Of a stretch of 64,000 nt of DNA, positions 24,599-35,448 are shown one piece after another. The stretch is from NCBI RefSeq assembly GCF_921293095.1, contig NC_060246.1, positions 136,710,198-136,774,197 on the forward strand, given 5' to 3'. Source of the DNA: Ischnura elegans (lineage: Eukaryota > Arthropoda > Insecta > Odonata > Coenagrionidae). Both the position numbers and the translations under genes were made by a program. Under the pieces are notes generated by a model. It searched no databases, was not told the DNA's origin, and saw nothing but the letters and a program-made list of their open reading frames with translations. How positions within the stretch are numbered: the stretch's first letter is position 1; the number at the start of each line of letters is the position of its first letter.

Positions 24599-24715
24599 GT
24601 TTCCCCGCCTTTCACAATGGATAACAAAACTGTCGGCTCAGTAAGTCTGGCAGAGGAAGACTCCCATACTCCGGCCGGAAGCAAAGCAGCAGTCACAGGA
24701 TGGGGAACAACAGTG
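24599..24715 (+). pseudogene. Trypsin-like serine protease exon (fragment)
   Basis: An acceptor TTTTAG at 24598 and a donor GTATGT at 24716 bound 39 open codons. The peptide has the features of chymotrypsin-family (S1) proteases between the catalytic Asp region and the loop before the catalytic Ser: a DNKTVGSVSLAEED segment, then PAGSKAAVTGWGTT, where VTGWG is the conserved S1 motif. Secreted digestive or immune proteases of insects have this layout. No exon with the catalytic His (AAHC) or GDSGGP is visible in the expected flanks, and the downstream candidate exon has stops. It is either part of a gene with very long introns or, more likely, an isolated decaying duplicate. The exon itself is intact. 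Confidence 0.8.
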
Positions 24716-26522
24716 GTATGTACATTCCATTTATTTCTATCCACAATATTAAAATATTAACATGTTTTTAAATATCAGAGTTTATTGTGAATACGCCTTT
24801 CGGAATTTTATATATTTTAATAGTAAATTAAAATAAATTATAGATGTGGGAATTACACCCCACTTGGATATCTAAGATAGCTCATCCATGCCCAACGGAG
24901 CTAAGATTGATTTTCCGAATTCCCAATATAGGGGCACAAGCCATTGATTAACTAAAAAAATACAATTTGATAGATGTTACGCAGTAAATATTTGCCATTA
25001 GAGTGGGAATTAGCATATCCATAATTGTTATAGAAAGTGCTATTCGGTGTCTACATTAAAGTCTATAATATGTCAATTAATTATTACTCTTAGCCCAGTA
25101 GGTATTGTGGGTTTTTTCACGGCTGTTGTTTAATAGCTCTACCTTTCAACACGCAAGACTTCACATACGGTATATCAAGAACGATATAATAAAATGAACT
25201 CGGTAGTAAGATGTGGGATATGACACTCCACATGGAAACGTAAAAAAAAGGTCTTCCAACGGAACCAAAATATTAATTCTCCGTGTTCAAAAGAATTGGC
25301 GAAAGTCACTTGTTCGTTCCAAAAAGTAAATTCTTTCGTTCCAAAAAAAATAAGTTTCGATAAAAATCAACATTTTTTCGCGGCAATTTTTCAATAAAAT
25401 TTGATGCACAAAAAATAAATTGCTAAGATTTTCTTTTATTCCTTTTCTTTTTAAACAACGAATTTTGTCGGCCATTCGTGGAACTAATTTCCATTTTTAA
25501 TTCTATGTTCTACATAAAAATTGAAATAATGCTGAAATCCCGTCCTTTTAATGGCCGTAGTGCTGCCATCGGATATTGGAAGCCATATTTTGGTCTAGTC
25601 TCCATGCATAATTTTATATTCTAATTAAAAATCGAGATACAACTCTAATGGAAATAATAGTGTACGAATTTTCCTTTGTTATCTGATTCTCAGCTATCGC
25701 AGAAATTCCTGCTTGATAGCTATTAGAAAATTAGGTTAAAATTGAGTCGCAAGATTTGACCGTGACAAAATGAGATAATATCAAAGTTATTTAGTAAAAA
25801 CGTAAAAAAGAAAACCCGTACTTTTCCGTACTTCAACCTATTGCCTAGCTCTCGTGTTACTTCCAGAGAATATATATAAACGCTAAATCTTTTACATGTT
25901 AACCCTTTACCGCCCACAGTAGCCATATGGCTGCATCCTACCATTCCGAGCAAATGAAGCTCTTGATGAAAATCCGCGCAAAGTTTTGCTGTGGAATTGT
26001 TACAAATATGTTACGTCAAAAATATTCCTCGTCATGCACCTTACTCAATTGGAAATAAATTCTTCTTACTTGAACAATTTTTTTTCTTTCTTAAACTTTT
26101 TCGACATAAGCCAGCTTTGTGAGCCTTCTAGGTTATACCAGGAGGTTTGAATTCCGTTTACCCCATCTTGAAATTCTTATATTTAAAAATGAAATGATAT
26201 TTAAAGAAAGTATTTGAACTTTCCCTTGAATGTGTGAAACACCAAAAAGCTTTAATATATTCGACATATTGCGTATTCTTCCATACGCATCCATCAAATG
26301 AAATGTTGAGTGACTAACCTGATTTGTGTTAGGGTCCATTATAATTAACGTAAGATAACGATTAAAACATTTTCCTCGCCAATTGATGAAAGTCCACTTA
26401 CTTTGATGTTTGACTTGAATGATAACTTCTTAAATTTCCAGGTAAATAAAAAAGAGATATCTGATCATCAGAAGCAATGACGACTGACACCTAAAAATTC
26501 AGAAGGAAATACTGAAAGGGGA
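24716..26522. other. Non-coding stretch between protease remnants
   Basis: AT-rich, no gene seen. Minus-strand ORFs 25287-25475, 25723-25953 and 26133-26339 show no family features. Confidence 0.45.
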
Positions 26523-26703
26523 GGAATATCACACTTCTAACCAAACCGAAGATCCCTCTGAATTCTCAAGTGGATGCCACTCACTGCAGGAAGAAGAAAT
26601 GGGAAATGTCACTACTCCATCTCCATTGAGTATGTTGTTTTCACTGTTAAAAATTTAAAGATTTAATATTGGCTCTTTTTTCCAATTCAGTGTATACCGT
26701 GAG
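26523..26703 (+). repeat. Direct repeat, downstream copy
   Basis: Second copy of the segment at 23760-23945. It is followed at once by the possible decayed protease exon, so it probably derives from the 3' end of the protease intron. Confidence 0.7.
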
Positions 26704-26880
26704 ACCTGGGCAGAATGCTTGACTACGAGAAAATAGAGGAGAACCGCACCAGTTCCTATGGGGTAAACATTTTATACAAAGCAGGTCTTTTTGTGGACTC
26801 AAATGAGGATTTAGTATCTGGGTCAATGATGTATTTGACTATCCTTATGGCTCAACGGATTTTCGGACGGAATCAGGTAT
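26691..26880 (+). pseudogene. Possible decayed protease exon
   Basis: After an acceptor-like AATTCAG, one frame gives VYRETWAEC, resembling the stretch of S1 proteases that precedes the catalytic Ser loop. A shift of frame would be needed to continue into LDYEKIEEN. The frame required by the upstream exon (phase 0) hits TGA within four codons. No CAG or GDSGGP motif follows. Identification rests on position and a short resemblance only. Confidence 0.33.
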
Positions 26881-27333
26881 AGGGTAGCATTATGACTAAT
26901 GGCTATTGCCGAATATTAAAAATCTATGTGTGTACACCAATGCTATGATTTCTCTCATACTTTCTACTCCTAAGTGAAGTTTCAACTAATCGTCAATGTG
27001 CACATAAAACGAACTTCTACAGGATAATAATCGTAATCTGCACTTTTTAGATACATACATTTATCACCGCAATTTAACCTTTGACGGCGTATTAACTTTA
27101 GTAATGGGAAACCAAGTCTTTAAGGTTTAATGGAGGTTTTAGTAAAAAAAATAATTATAAAATAATAAAACCATAACAATGGTGATATTCTATAGACCTA
27201 ACAAATTGATAGTATTATTACTGTTGATTTTATGCTGGCATAAAAATATTGTAAACAACTTAATTTTTCAACGCAGTTTAGCACTCTTCAATTCCATAAT
27301 TTCAGTGCACATTAGTAGATATAATTTTAAATA
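26881..27333. other. Non-coding AT-rich stretch
   Basis: Nothing recognisable. Confidence 0.4.
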
Positions 27334-27421
27334 CACCAAAGGATGAAGTTCGCCATGAAAAATATTTGACTTTGGCGGGATAAGCCAAATAATTTTTCAT
27401 GGCGAACTTCATCCTTTGGTG
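27334..27421. repeat. Perfect 30-bp hairpin (miRNA-like or short MITE)
   Basis: CACCAAAGGATGAAGTTCGC begins a 30-nt arm whose exact complement ends at 27421. The loop contains a smaller stem (TTTGGC/GCCAAA). Flanking AAAT/ATTT extends pairing past one mismatch. Length and shape would suit a pre-miRNA, but perfect pairing is more usual for a recent palindromic element. Transcription is unknown. Confidence 0.6.
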
Positions 27422-27631
27422 CATTTATCTTTGCACCCGTGCGCGTGACTGCGTACAAAGTCACTTGTTCCTGCAGTGCTTGAAGTAGATATGTTTTATG
27501 CACTAAATCTCATTTTTACCTGTTCACTGTCATGGACATACATAATTTTGAACTAACTGAAGAGTTATTGCCATTCACGAAAATTCGTTTTCTAATGGTA
27601 GTATATCAAGGGGATAATAAACAAATCATCC

Positions 27632-27695
27632 ATAACTATTTCAGGCCATTAAATCTAGTTAATATTAACTGGGTTTAATGGCCTGAAATAGTTAT
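27632..27695. repeat. 22-bp perfect hairpin
   Basis: Arms 27632-27653 (starting ATAACTATTTCAGGCC) and 27674-27695 are exact complements around a 20-nt loop that itself contains the palindrome AGTTAATATTAACT. Unrelated in sequence to the hairpin 300 bp upstream. Confidence 0.6.
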
Positions 27696-27970
27696 ACGGA
27701 AGAGAAGTAGGGAGTACAGCGTTGAAATCGGAAAAATTTCCTCAACAGTAGAACAGCATCAGGACATTCAGAAGAATAAATTCAATAAATGTTTCATATA
27801 CTATATTTACTATCTTTCAATTTGTACAACGAATACGAATCTTTTTTCAGCTGGGATGAGCTTCCCTCCTTCCATCCTGGTGCGATCATCCCGTGCATAC
27901 CAGAAAAGGCCAAATTGAGATTTTTTAAGGATTTTAAAAATACATCAGTCTTTAACCTCTATTTTAATGT

Positions 27971-28470
27971 GTAACGGCAGCACCTGATATGTTTCTATTC
28001 ACCCTTATATTGAGAAGCACTCTTCCTTTTTTCTTCCCTTCCCTTTTATTTTGTTTTATTTTTTTTTTGTTTTGTGAAGGTTTATCTTATTTTATGCTTG
28101 TGTGCGCGTGCGTGTGCCATATTTAAATCCCGCGCACAGTGATAAGTGCTCCGCCTTAAGAGAATAAAGCGTACTTCTGGCCACCTCCCCTCCCTTCCCC
28201 TCTTACGAAGTTGACGTGGAAGAAAGTGGGTCAACGAGGAGGTAGAACACGACAGACGACCGGGGAATGCAGTTCAACTGCTGCTTGCTCAACAGCTGAG
28301 CGATTGAGCCACTATTGCGTCAGGAGCTACAGCGCGTGGAAACTTCCTAGCCAACAGCCCGATGTAGACGCATCCCGTGGCCTGCAACCCCATCAACCTC
28401 TGCCAACCACCGTGGGAAATCATCCCGGGGATAGACACGGCTACCGATAAAACCTTGCCAAACCGACATG
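27971..28470 (+). other. Possible LTR-derived or transcript-end sequence
   Basis: The stretch starts TGTAACGGCAGCAC, has a T-rich region, then a GT/CG-rich segment with an AATAAA at about 28162 followed by pyrimidine-rich sequence. This order is compatible with an LTR or the end of a transcript, but no terminal CA, TSD or partner LTR is found. Weak call. From 28471 to 29400 I recognise nothing; ORFs 28635-29006 and 28836-29516 overlap on opposite strands. Confidence 0.25.
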
Positions 28471-29419
28471 GTCAGTCGCTAATGGTATTCATTTTAAATT
28501 ACATCATCTAATTTGAGTAAATGACAAAGAGAGGGATCAAAGAATTAAATTACTACTATGACAAAATAATAAACTTACCCAAAGGGATCAAAACACAAGC
28601 CAGACTTCTCCTCGGCTTCCACCACCATAACACTTCATTCTTCATTCACAAAGATAACCAACAACTCGACGAACGGAACACCACTCCACAATGCACAATT
28701 TACGAGCCGTGGCTTTTTATAGGGCCATTGGAAATGGAGTGAGGCAAATGTGGTGAAGGGAATTGTGTATAAGGTTTTGGGAAACCCCGTGAAAGGGTCC
28801 CATCGTATTAGTGGTAACTTTAGTTTAATGAATTTATGTGGGCAGTGGAAGATTTGGAGAGGGCGGGAGGAAGAATCGTAAGGTGGATAAGCAATAGTGA
28901 CGTCAAGCATGGGTGCTTTCCTTATCGTAGCATGCAGGGATCTGAAAACCGTCAGAACTCCGAAGACGAATGTCCCAAACAAGGTGACGGCATTGAGGAG
29001 CCCCAATTGCAGCCCAAAGAACGCCGATTTCTGTTACCTCTTCGGTCGCATTTTAAACCATTAAGGGAAGGAGTAATGACAAATATATCAGACTTGGTCT
29101 TTTTATTGTTTCAGATCACTCACATATTTGAAATAGTTTGGGATACAGTCAGGGGTGGTCTGAGATTAATGGGGGGCCCTCGGCTGGGGATCGTAATGTT
29201 ATATACCATTAATTTTGGCCGAAAAATGTTAACCTATAAAGCAAATATATTCTGCTCCTCCAATATGTTTTACGAGCGTGATGCGCCTGCTCTCAGCAGG
29301 CTTCCCCCGCTCTTTTCAATGCAGGTCCACAGAGAAATAGGCACGTTTCTAATTTTAAATAAAAAAAAGGCAGGGTCTTATGTACAAATTGAATTGGAAT
29401 GTTTATGTACAAATAGAGG

Positions 29420-29950
29420 TCAGAGGACCTCTTTAAACATAACAGTGGAAGTAATTACACCATCCTCTGTTAAAACTTTTTTAGCGTTTTCCTTAATATT
29501 TACAAAAATATTTTGAAAAGATCTTACCCTAGAGAATGCTACATAAAGTTGGCCATGAGAGAATACAGGGTCATGCAGGAATAAGCCTGCTCTTTGCAAA
29601 GTTTGACCCTGAGCTTTGTTAATAGTCATCGCATAGGAAACCTTAATTGGAAATTGTCTGCGATTCAAATGAAAAGGAATGGTGGGATCCGACGGCGTTA
29701 ACTGTATTCTTTGGATGAGGACACTCTTGCGGGAATCGATTATTCTCGCTGTAATTGTAAAGTCTCCCAATTTTCTTCTGACCATTCTGGAGCTGTTAAG
29801 AAGTCCAGCTTTAACATTTAAATTTCTGATAAGCATAACGGTTGTATTTTCCTTAAGCACTAATTTGTGAGGGGGTAGGCCGGAATGAGTAATACTGTGG
29901 TACAAAGGTGTATACACACATGTACTGAATTTGAGTATTAGTTGTTTCAA
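29420..29950 (-). pseudogene. Helitron helicase, C-terminal fragment
   Basis: About 176 codons on the minus strand match the end of the Helitron RepHel protein, a Pif1-family helicase. Near the start are SGLPPHKL and VMLIRNLNVKAG, then a RRQFPIKVSYAMTINKAQGQ block (Pif1 motif equivalents), then FSHGQLYVAFSRVRS (motif VI region), and the usual family end (MFKEVL then stop). Upstream of about 29930 the family pattern is lost, so the HUH nuclease, zinc-finger region and Walker A/B helicase motifs are missing. The fragment starts at TTG, not ATG. A small palindrome (GAGGTC/GACCTC, 29418-29433) overlaps the stop codon. It is a dead 5'-truncated copy with an unusually clean 3' frame. Confidence 0.9.
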
Positions 29951-31488
29951 AGAAGAATTGCGAATTTCTCCGTGGAAATATTTAAGTGAAATAGTACTTC
30001 ATGGCGGCCCTGTCAAAATAAAGGAAACATTTAGACCAAGCCGCTGTTACTCCCGAGAAAAAAGTGGCTTGTTTTTGAGGCCGCGGTAAAAGTCGGAACT
30101 AATGGCAGCACCTGTCCTCAACCCTGGCAGACGTCGTTATGGCATTGAAACCCGTGTAAATTAAGGAAATATTTGCGGAGAATATGTTGGATTCCAGAGA
30201 TATAAGGCTAAATCTTATTATATTAAATTCAATAACCATTCTTTCATGTGAACTGTATGAGCTTACGCAGGGATTCTAACACTCCTGTACATTAATATTG
30301 CGAATTATATGCCGGTGACTTTTTCCCTTAGGCTACGAACTTGTAACTGCTAAGTACGCCTTTAAGCAATGGAATAAATACTGGAGATTATCTACGACAT
30401 TAGCGAACGGATTCTCATCACAGTAACGAGATGTTTACGTAAATGACGCGATACAGATACTAAATGTTTATCACAACAGATGCACAGTACAAATTTCTCA
30501 GATTAGGTAATGGAAGAGAGTTATACTAAAAATAAATTCATTATATCTATCTTATTAAAGGTTTGGTTCTAAATGAAAAGAAGTAAATACCCTTTGCATT
30601 TAAGTTAATTTATTCAGGTTTGGAGATACCTTTGAAACGTGCAGATATAGTTTGAACAAATAAAAAGAACAACGTGACCTTCTCAATACAGGGAAGTGGT
30701 AAACTCCATAAAAGGGTTAAGTATGTATGTATTGCGATGACTTCGTCCCTTAAAAGTTTATCTGCACATTTACTATGGCTAAGTTTCCAATTCACGACAT
30801 TAAAATCTTCCAATCTGAGTCATTACTGGCACCTATCAAAGAACATCACTGCCACACAAAATTATATCCAATAATTTTCTCCACAGATGAACCGTCTTAA
30901 CATAGATGATCCTGTAAGCTGGAATCATTGCAAATGATAGGAAAAACATTATAGGAATATCAATCTGTACTGTCACATTACAAAAAACACCACTTTGGCA
31001 CCGAAAACATACTGAAGTCATTTTCTTAACATATATTGCTGATAAACAGATGAAGCCTTAGTATAGCCCATCACGCAGGACTAACAAATTTATAAGATTC
31101 TACGTAGCTAAGGAAATCTCCAATCATTAAAAGATTAATACCTAAAGAGCATCGTGATCATAATCAGCATTCATATTAATTCTAACTTACTTGATGAACA
31201 ACATTGATTACCATCTGAACTGAGGTAAATAGTAAAAGCATTGGCACCGAAGCCTGAAGTCACTCAACACACGTGGCAATGGTATATTTGTAATCCAAAC
31301 AGAAAAGACAAATCGAGAAGACATTGAGCATTCTCAGGCGATCTCGGCATCTAAAAAGAGAAAGACAACAAACTAAACAGGGCTCCATACACAGTTGATC
31401 ATGAATGTTCACATTAATCTGTACTTACTGGATGAAAAGCCTCGCATAAACTCAGGAGCTTAGCATTGACATTGATGGAGAGGGCTAA
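29951..31488. other. Non-coding; traces of a ~246-bp tandem duplication
   Basis: No gene is recognised. Between about 30900 and 31450 several phrases recur about 246 bp apart: TTGGCACCGAA with CTGAAGTCA (30993 and 31241), and CATTAAT..TACTTACTGGATGAA-like strings (about 31150 and 31395), indicating an old two-unit duplication. Confidence 0.35.
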
Positions 31489-33104
31489 CAGGGCTATTCT
31501 GTAACAGATAGCGGCTCCGCTATCACGACGGAGATGCTATTTCTGGCGCAATATTACGCCCCCCCGATTCACTATCTCAAAATAGCGGCCCCTAAGCGGA
31601 ATTTGGGGTCGCTTTATAGCATCGACAATAACGCCAGCATTTGGCTCGCGTTATTCCGATAGCGGCCCCTACCAGGGGCGGAGTTTTGTACACGTCCAAT
31701 CATATTTCTCGATTCTTTGCAATAAACAAATGAGACACTCCGAAAACGCAGCAGGATACTCGGCAGCCCGGGAAGAAGTTAAAAATACGATGTGGCTTGT
31801 GTTTGGAGATTTTGCTCTTTTTCTATCGGATATTTTCTTGCCTAAGTAAATAAGCGTCTATATTCAAGGGTTCAACAGTCGACGACGGAAGAATATCGCC
31901 AATTTTTGAGCTTAATATATCGGAATTTACAAGTATAATTGTCTTGAAGAGGACTTCGTCCGCTACGCACTATTCGCTCACCTACGCCTATAATGATTAT
32001 ACTCTTATGATTAGTGGTGACGAAATTATTTTTACTAGTACTTTCATCTTCAGCCACGGCTTGTTTACATCGTTTGTCTCATTGCTCACCGTAATTCTAC
32101 GATGTCCACAGTTGTCCACACGGGTAATTATTTAATTATAAAACATTTTTGTCACTTGAAATCACATTTTAGGCCATTTAAAATACATTCGTTGAGGAAA
32201 ACAGCTGTTTTCTAGAGTACGCGGATGTCATGGAAGGAATCATCGCGAGTGTTGTGATTGTGAACTCGTGTGACATACTTTACGGTTTCTAATACCAATT
32301 TCTCGAGCAATGATTATGGAAGTGTTATCATGTTTGCATTTTGATACCATTTCCATGTTACTTCAAACAACTATTAGCGTTGATATGACTCGGACTAAAT
32401 ATACTATTACAGTGTAAATTTGTGATATGCCGCAAGAGGAATGATGTTGAAATGAAATGTATGCAGTTTTATGATGAATAATTCATTAAATGTTTCCTTG
32501 TTTCGAGCAATCATTCTGTTTATTGCCCCTTTCTTCCGTTGGAATCACGGTATACGTACTTGTTAGCATATATTAGTATGCATTGTCAATTGCAGCGGTG
32601 CTGTCTGTGCTGTGTGATAGAATGCTCGCAAGGGCATTTATTAAGGTAGGAGAGATATTTTCATGTTAAATCCCATTCTCAGCAGATGAGCTTGATCATA
32701 AATACTGTAAGAAATTTTCGTCGTCTGCAATGCGCGGAACTGTTTTCGACCGTCATTTGTATCTTGCTCTCGGAGATCTTGGATTTGCAGGTAATATCAT
32801 AAAACCTTAAATTGGCTTTCGCTGACCGCTAGATAACGATGGAATAATTTAAAAAAAGATATTTTAATCATTATTATGTCTAATAATTAGATATTTATAG
32901 ATAACTTAATGAGTTACTCGACTTGTATTACTTGCCCTACACTAATTTTCATACCGACTACAGATTTCACGGGGGCGATATATTACGCCCCCAAAATCGG
33001 CGTAATATAACGCGATGCAATTTGAAGAATCAAAATCGATGCCATTTGAAAGAGGGAAATAGCGGCGGCGCAATAAAGCGCCCCCAAGATACAGAATAGA
33101 CCTG
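31489..33104 (+). mobile_element. Harbinger-like DNA element, 1.6 kb
   Basis: Left end CAGGGCTATTCTGTAAC; complement of the right end CAGGTCTATTCTGTATC: 15 of 17 match. Flanking triplets are TAA and AAA, compatible with a mutated 3-bp TWA duplication as in PIF/Harbinger, but this is not proof. Subterminal GC-rich blocks at both ends share ATTACGCCCCC (31550 and 32986) and GCGG/CGCC-rich words. Inside are two short candidate exons but no recognisable transposase core. Confidence 0.6.
32596..32790 (+). pseudogene. Two candidate short exons inside the Harbinger-like element
   Basis: A 50-bp segment (32596-32645) lies between TTGCAG and a GTAGGA donor. A second (about 32683-32790) lies between CTCAG/CAG and a GTAATA donor. 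In one frame the second reads DELDHKYCKKFSSSAMRG, then a segment ending LYLALGDLGFA. They could be remnants of the element's own gene. No family match, so the call rests on splice signals and openness only. Confidence 0.25.
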
Positions 33105-33136
33105 AAAGTTTACTTAAAAAATTCACAAAGTATCTG

Positions 33137-33379
33137 TTAAGAAGGGTATCCGACTTTGCCATTACCATCTCTCAACAGCTTCTTCCTGACGATGTCGTGG
33201 GGCATGAAATGCCTTGCACACAGTACCTGCCCTGCCTTCAACTCAAAGTTTACCCTCGGTATCGCAGCTTGCCATTTACTCCTCTTAACAGGATCTTTGG
33301 GGGCAGGGAAAAATGAGAAGGTAGACTTTCTAGAGCCATACCCCTCAGTACACCCTGGTGCGACACAGCTTCGTGGCAT
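33137..33379 (-). CDS. THAP zinc-finger domain, N-terminal exon
   Basis: ATG at 33379 opens 80 codons. The protein starts MPRSCVAPGC, the classic beginning of a THAP domain, and keeps the C2CH zinc ligands (Cys5, Cys10, Cys54 and His57), the Trp in KRSKWQAAI near residue 36, and the FSFFPAP phrase. THAP domains bind DNA and occur in cell-cycle regulators and in P-element-type transposases. The usual AVPTIF end of the domain is missing: after DGNGKV the frame runs out within six codons. A possible donor (GATG/GTAATG) precedes this, so splicing to a further exon is possible. The Harbinger-like element starts 33 bp downstream and may have separated the rest of the gene. Either a live exon or a truncated one. 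Confidence 0.75.
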   Translation of the reverse strand: MPRSCVAPGCTEGYGSRKSTFSFFPAPKDPVKRSKWQAAIPRVNFELKAGQVLCARHFMPHDIVRKKLLRDGNGKVGYPS

Positions 33380-34092
33380 TTCAAATATCGCCGAAAATTA
33401 AGCGAACGAGCTCCTGCCTCACCCGTGAAATCCACACAGTGAATTACTTTAGCGTTTAGAATCTAAAAAAATGCTGAAGAACTCAATTAAATAGTTTTTC
33501 AAGTGCTAATAACTCGCTTAAACACACGTGAACTAACCGAACCACATACAAAGCATGGGTGGACGACAAGTGGCGCTCGTAGTTCGTTAAAATTCCGCAG
33601 CCTCAAAAACCTGCCACCAAAACTGTACGGCGGGCATAGGAAGTTGCACTGGTGTGATTTAGACCGTTGAAACACCATGAGATTAGACGCACATGATGAC
33701 TCATACTTACCTACGTATCAGCAGGAGACTTGGATGTGGAATCAGCCACATTTTTTAAAAATCTTTTTAAAGAATGCGAGATATTGTTGCAAATGAACAA
33801 ATGTATCAGTTTGTGCGCCGTTAACGTCAGGAATATTTACCGGTTTACCTCTCGAACATTCCACCATAACCAAGACACGAAAACAAAGAAAAGAGGGGGC
33901 CAGAGGAAGAGAGACAGAATATGGTTCGCCATAAACTGAGTACGTGTTGAGTCCAAGACCTTTCTGTGTTAACTTGAAATAATATGTTGAAAGCGCGTTA
34001 TATTGCAAAAAATATAATAATATGTATAAAGAAACTCTATTGGTATCAATTAAATATCCTGAAATAAAGGTTTCCTCTGCACCATGGAGCAA
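33380..34092. other. Upstream of the THAP exon; no gene seen
   Basis: ORFs 33730-33939 and 33742-34104 overlap on opposite strands and look spurious. The minus-strand region just upstream of 33379 may contain the THAP gene promoter. Confidence 0.35.
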
Positions 34093-35345
34093 CCCACACA
34101 GCACATCGTTGCCAGAGGACGTCCGCTGCGCGTCCGTCGCGTCCTCTCAGTGTCCGCGGATTTTCAGGACAGCCAGAGGACATCCGCCGGCTGTCCTGGC
34201 CATCCGTCCGCACACTGTCCTATCTCGGATGTCCAGCGGACGTCCAGCTAGTGTCCCATTACGCAGGGTTTGGGAGTTTTGGTTTCCTCTTAAAATACTC
34301 ACCTCCTCAAGGAGGAACTCCGAGAGAAAGTCTCATGATCCTCCTCCGAGTAGGGAGTATAGGAGAAGGGAGAAAGAAAAAAAACTCTCTCTCGTTTCTG
34401 AAGCCAGAATACTTCCTCCCGATCGAGGAAGAGGAAATTTTTCGTGGAGGAAGAGATATTTTGAGGATTATTTTAGGTAACCAAATGTAATCCTCTTGTT
34501 GGAGTGTGGACTCGGAGGAAATTATAAACTATTTAACGAAAAAAAAATTGACATTTTTACCGCTTCTATAGTTTAAGAACAACAAATGTACGCTATTTTT
34601 AAGTTTTATATTGTTTATAACAATTAATTAAGTTTAAACAAAGTTAGCAACAATTTAAGTAACATTTACGAGCGTTAAAAATTTCTACATGCCTCACGGG
34701 TTAAACAACAACAATTGAACGAACAATTGAACTCTCTACATTATTTATAACAATTTTTAAAGTTTAAATAAATTTAGCAACAATTTTAGAAACTTTCAAA
34801 AAATTAAAAATTTCCGCATGTTGTACGGTTGAGAAGCGTTGGATGAACAATAAACCCGTACTTTTCATGATTAGAAAAATTACTTAAATTTCAACAAATT
34901 TAGCAACTTTTACAAAAATTAACAACAGGAATAATGGAATTTATCGATTTTTACTGAAATTTTATATTATGTACCAATGTCCTGCGGACGTCGCGTAGCC
35001 GTCTCGGGGACATTCCATTCCTACAGGTTAAATGAACTCTTTCAACTTATTGATTAATTAATATTTACTCTCTAGGGATTAAAAAATCTCAGAGGCGATT
35101 GATTGGAAAGTATTTTAATGAAACATAACGCTTTAAATTCATTTTAATTTTTAATGGTAAGAATTCTCCTAAAATTATCACGGCATCGATGGCCTCATTC
35201 CCAGATTAGAAATTGTAATTGTCCAATTTAAGGATAGGCAAGTAGAAGAAGTAGTAGAAGATAGAAGGTAAGTACTGCCGTACCTTTACTTTATATCGAA
35301 ATTCTAGTTTTTTTGGTGGCGAACGAATTTTGAATCTACCGCTAC

Positions 35346-35448
35346 CATGGTTCTCCACATTCCTCCGTTCCTCCTTTCCAACAGAGGAACTGGAACGGAA
35401 CACCGGAGACAGCATGGTGGTTTGGCGGTTACAAAGATGCTGCTGCAA
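35346..35448 (+). CDS. Candidate exon 1 of the element-borne gene
   Basis: Open frame to a strong donor GTAAGT at 35449. The relevant frame contains NWNGTPETAWWFGGYKDAAA and ends in phase 1. The start is uncertain: an ATG at 35347 lies in another frame, and an acceptor-like CCAACAG occurs at about 35383, so the true exon may be shorter. Support comes mainly from phase agreement with both downstream exons. Function unknown. Confidence 0.4.

Noticed and set aside
28635-29006. 123-aa minus-strand ORF with a hydrophobic N-terminus
   Set aside because: Overlaps a longer + strand ORF and shows no motif. Composition does not favour either strand.
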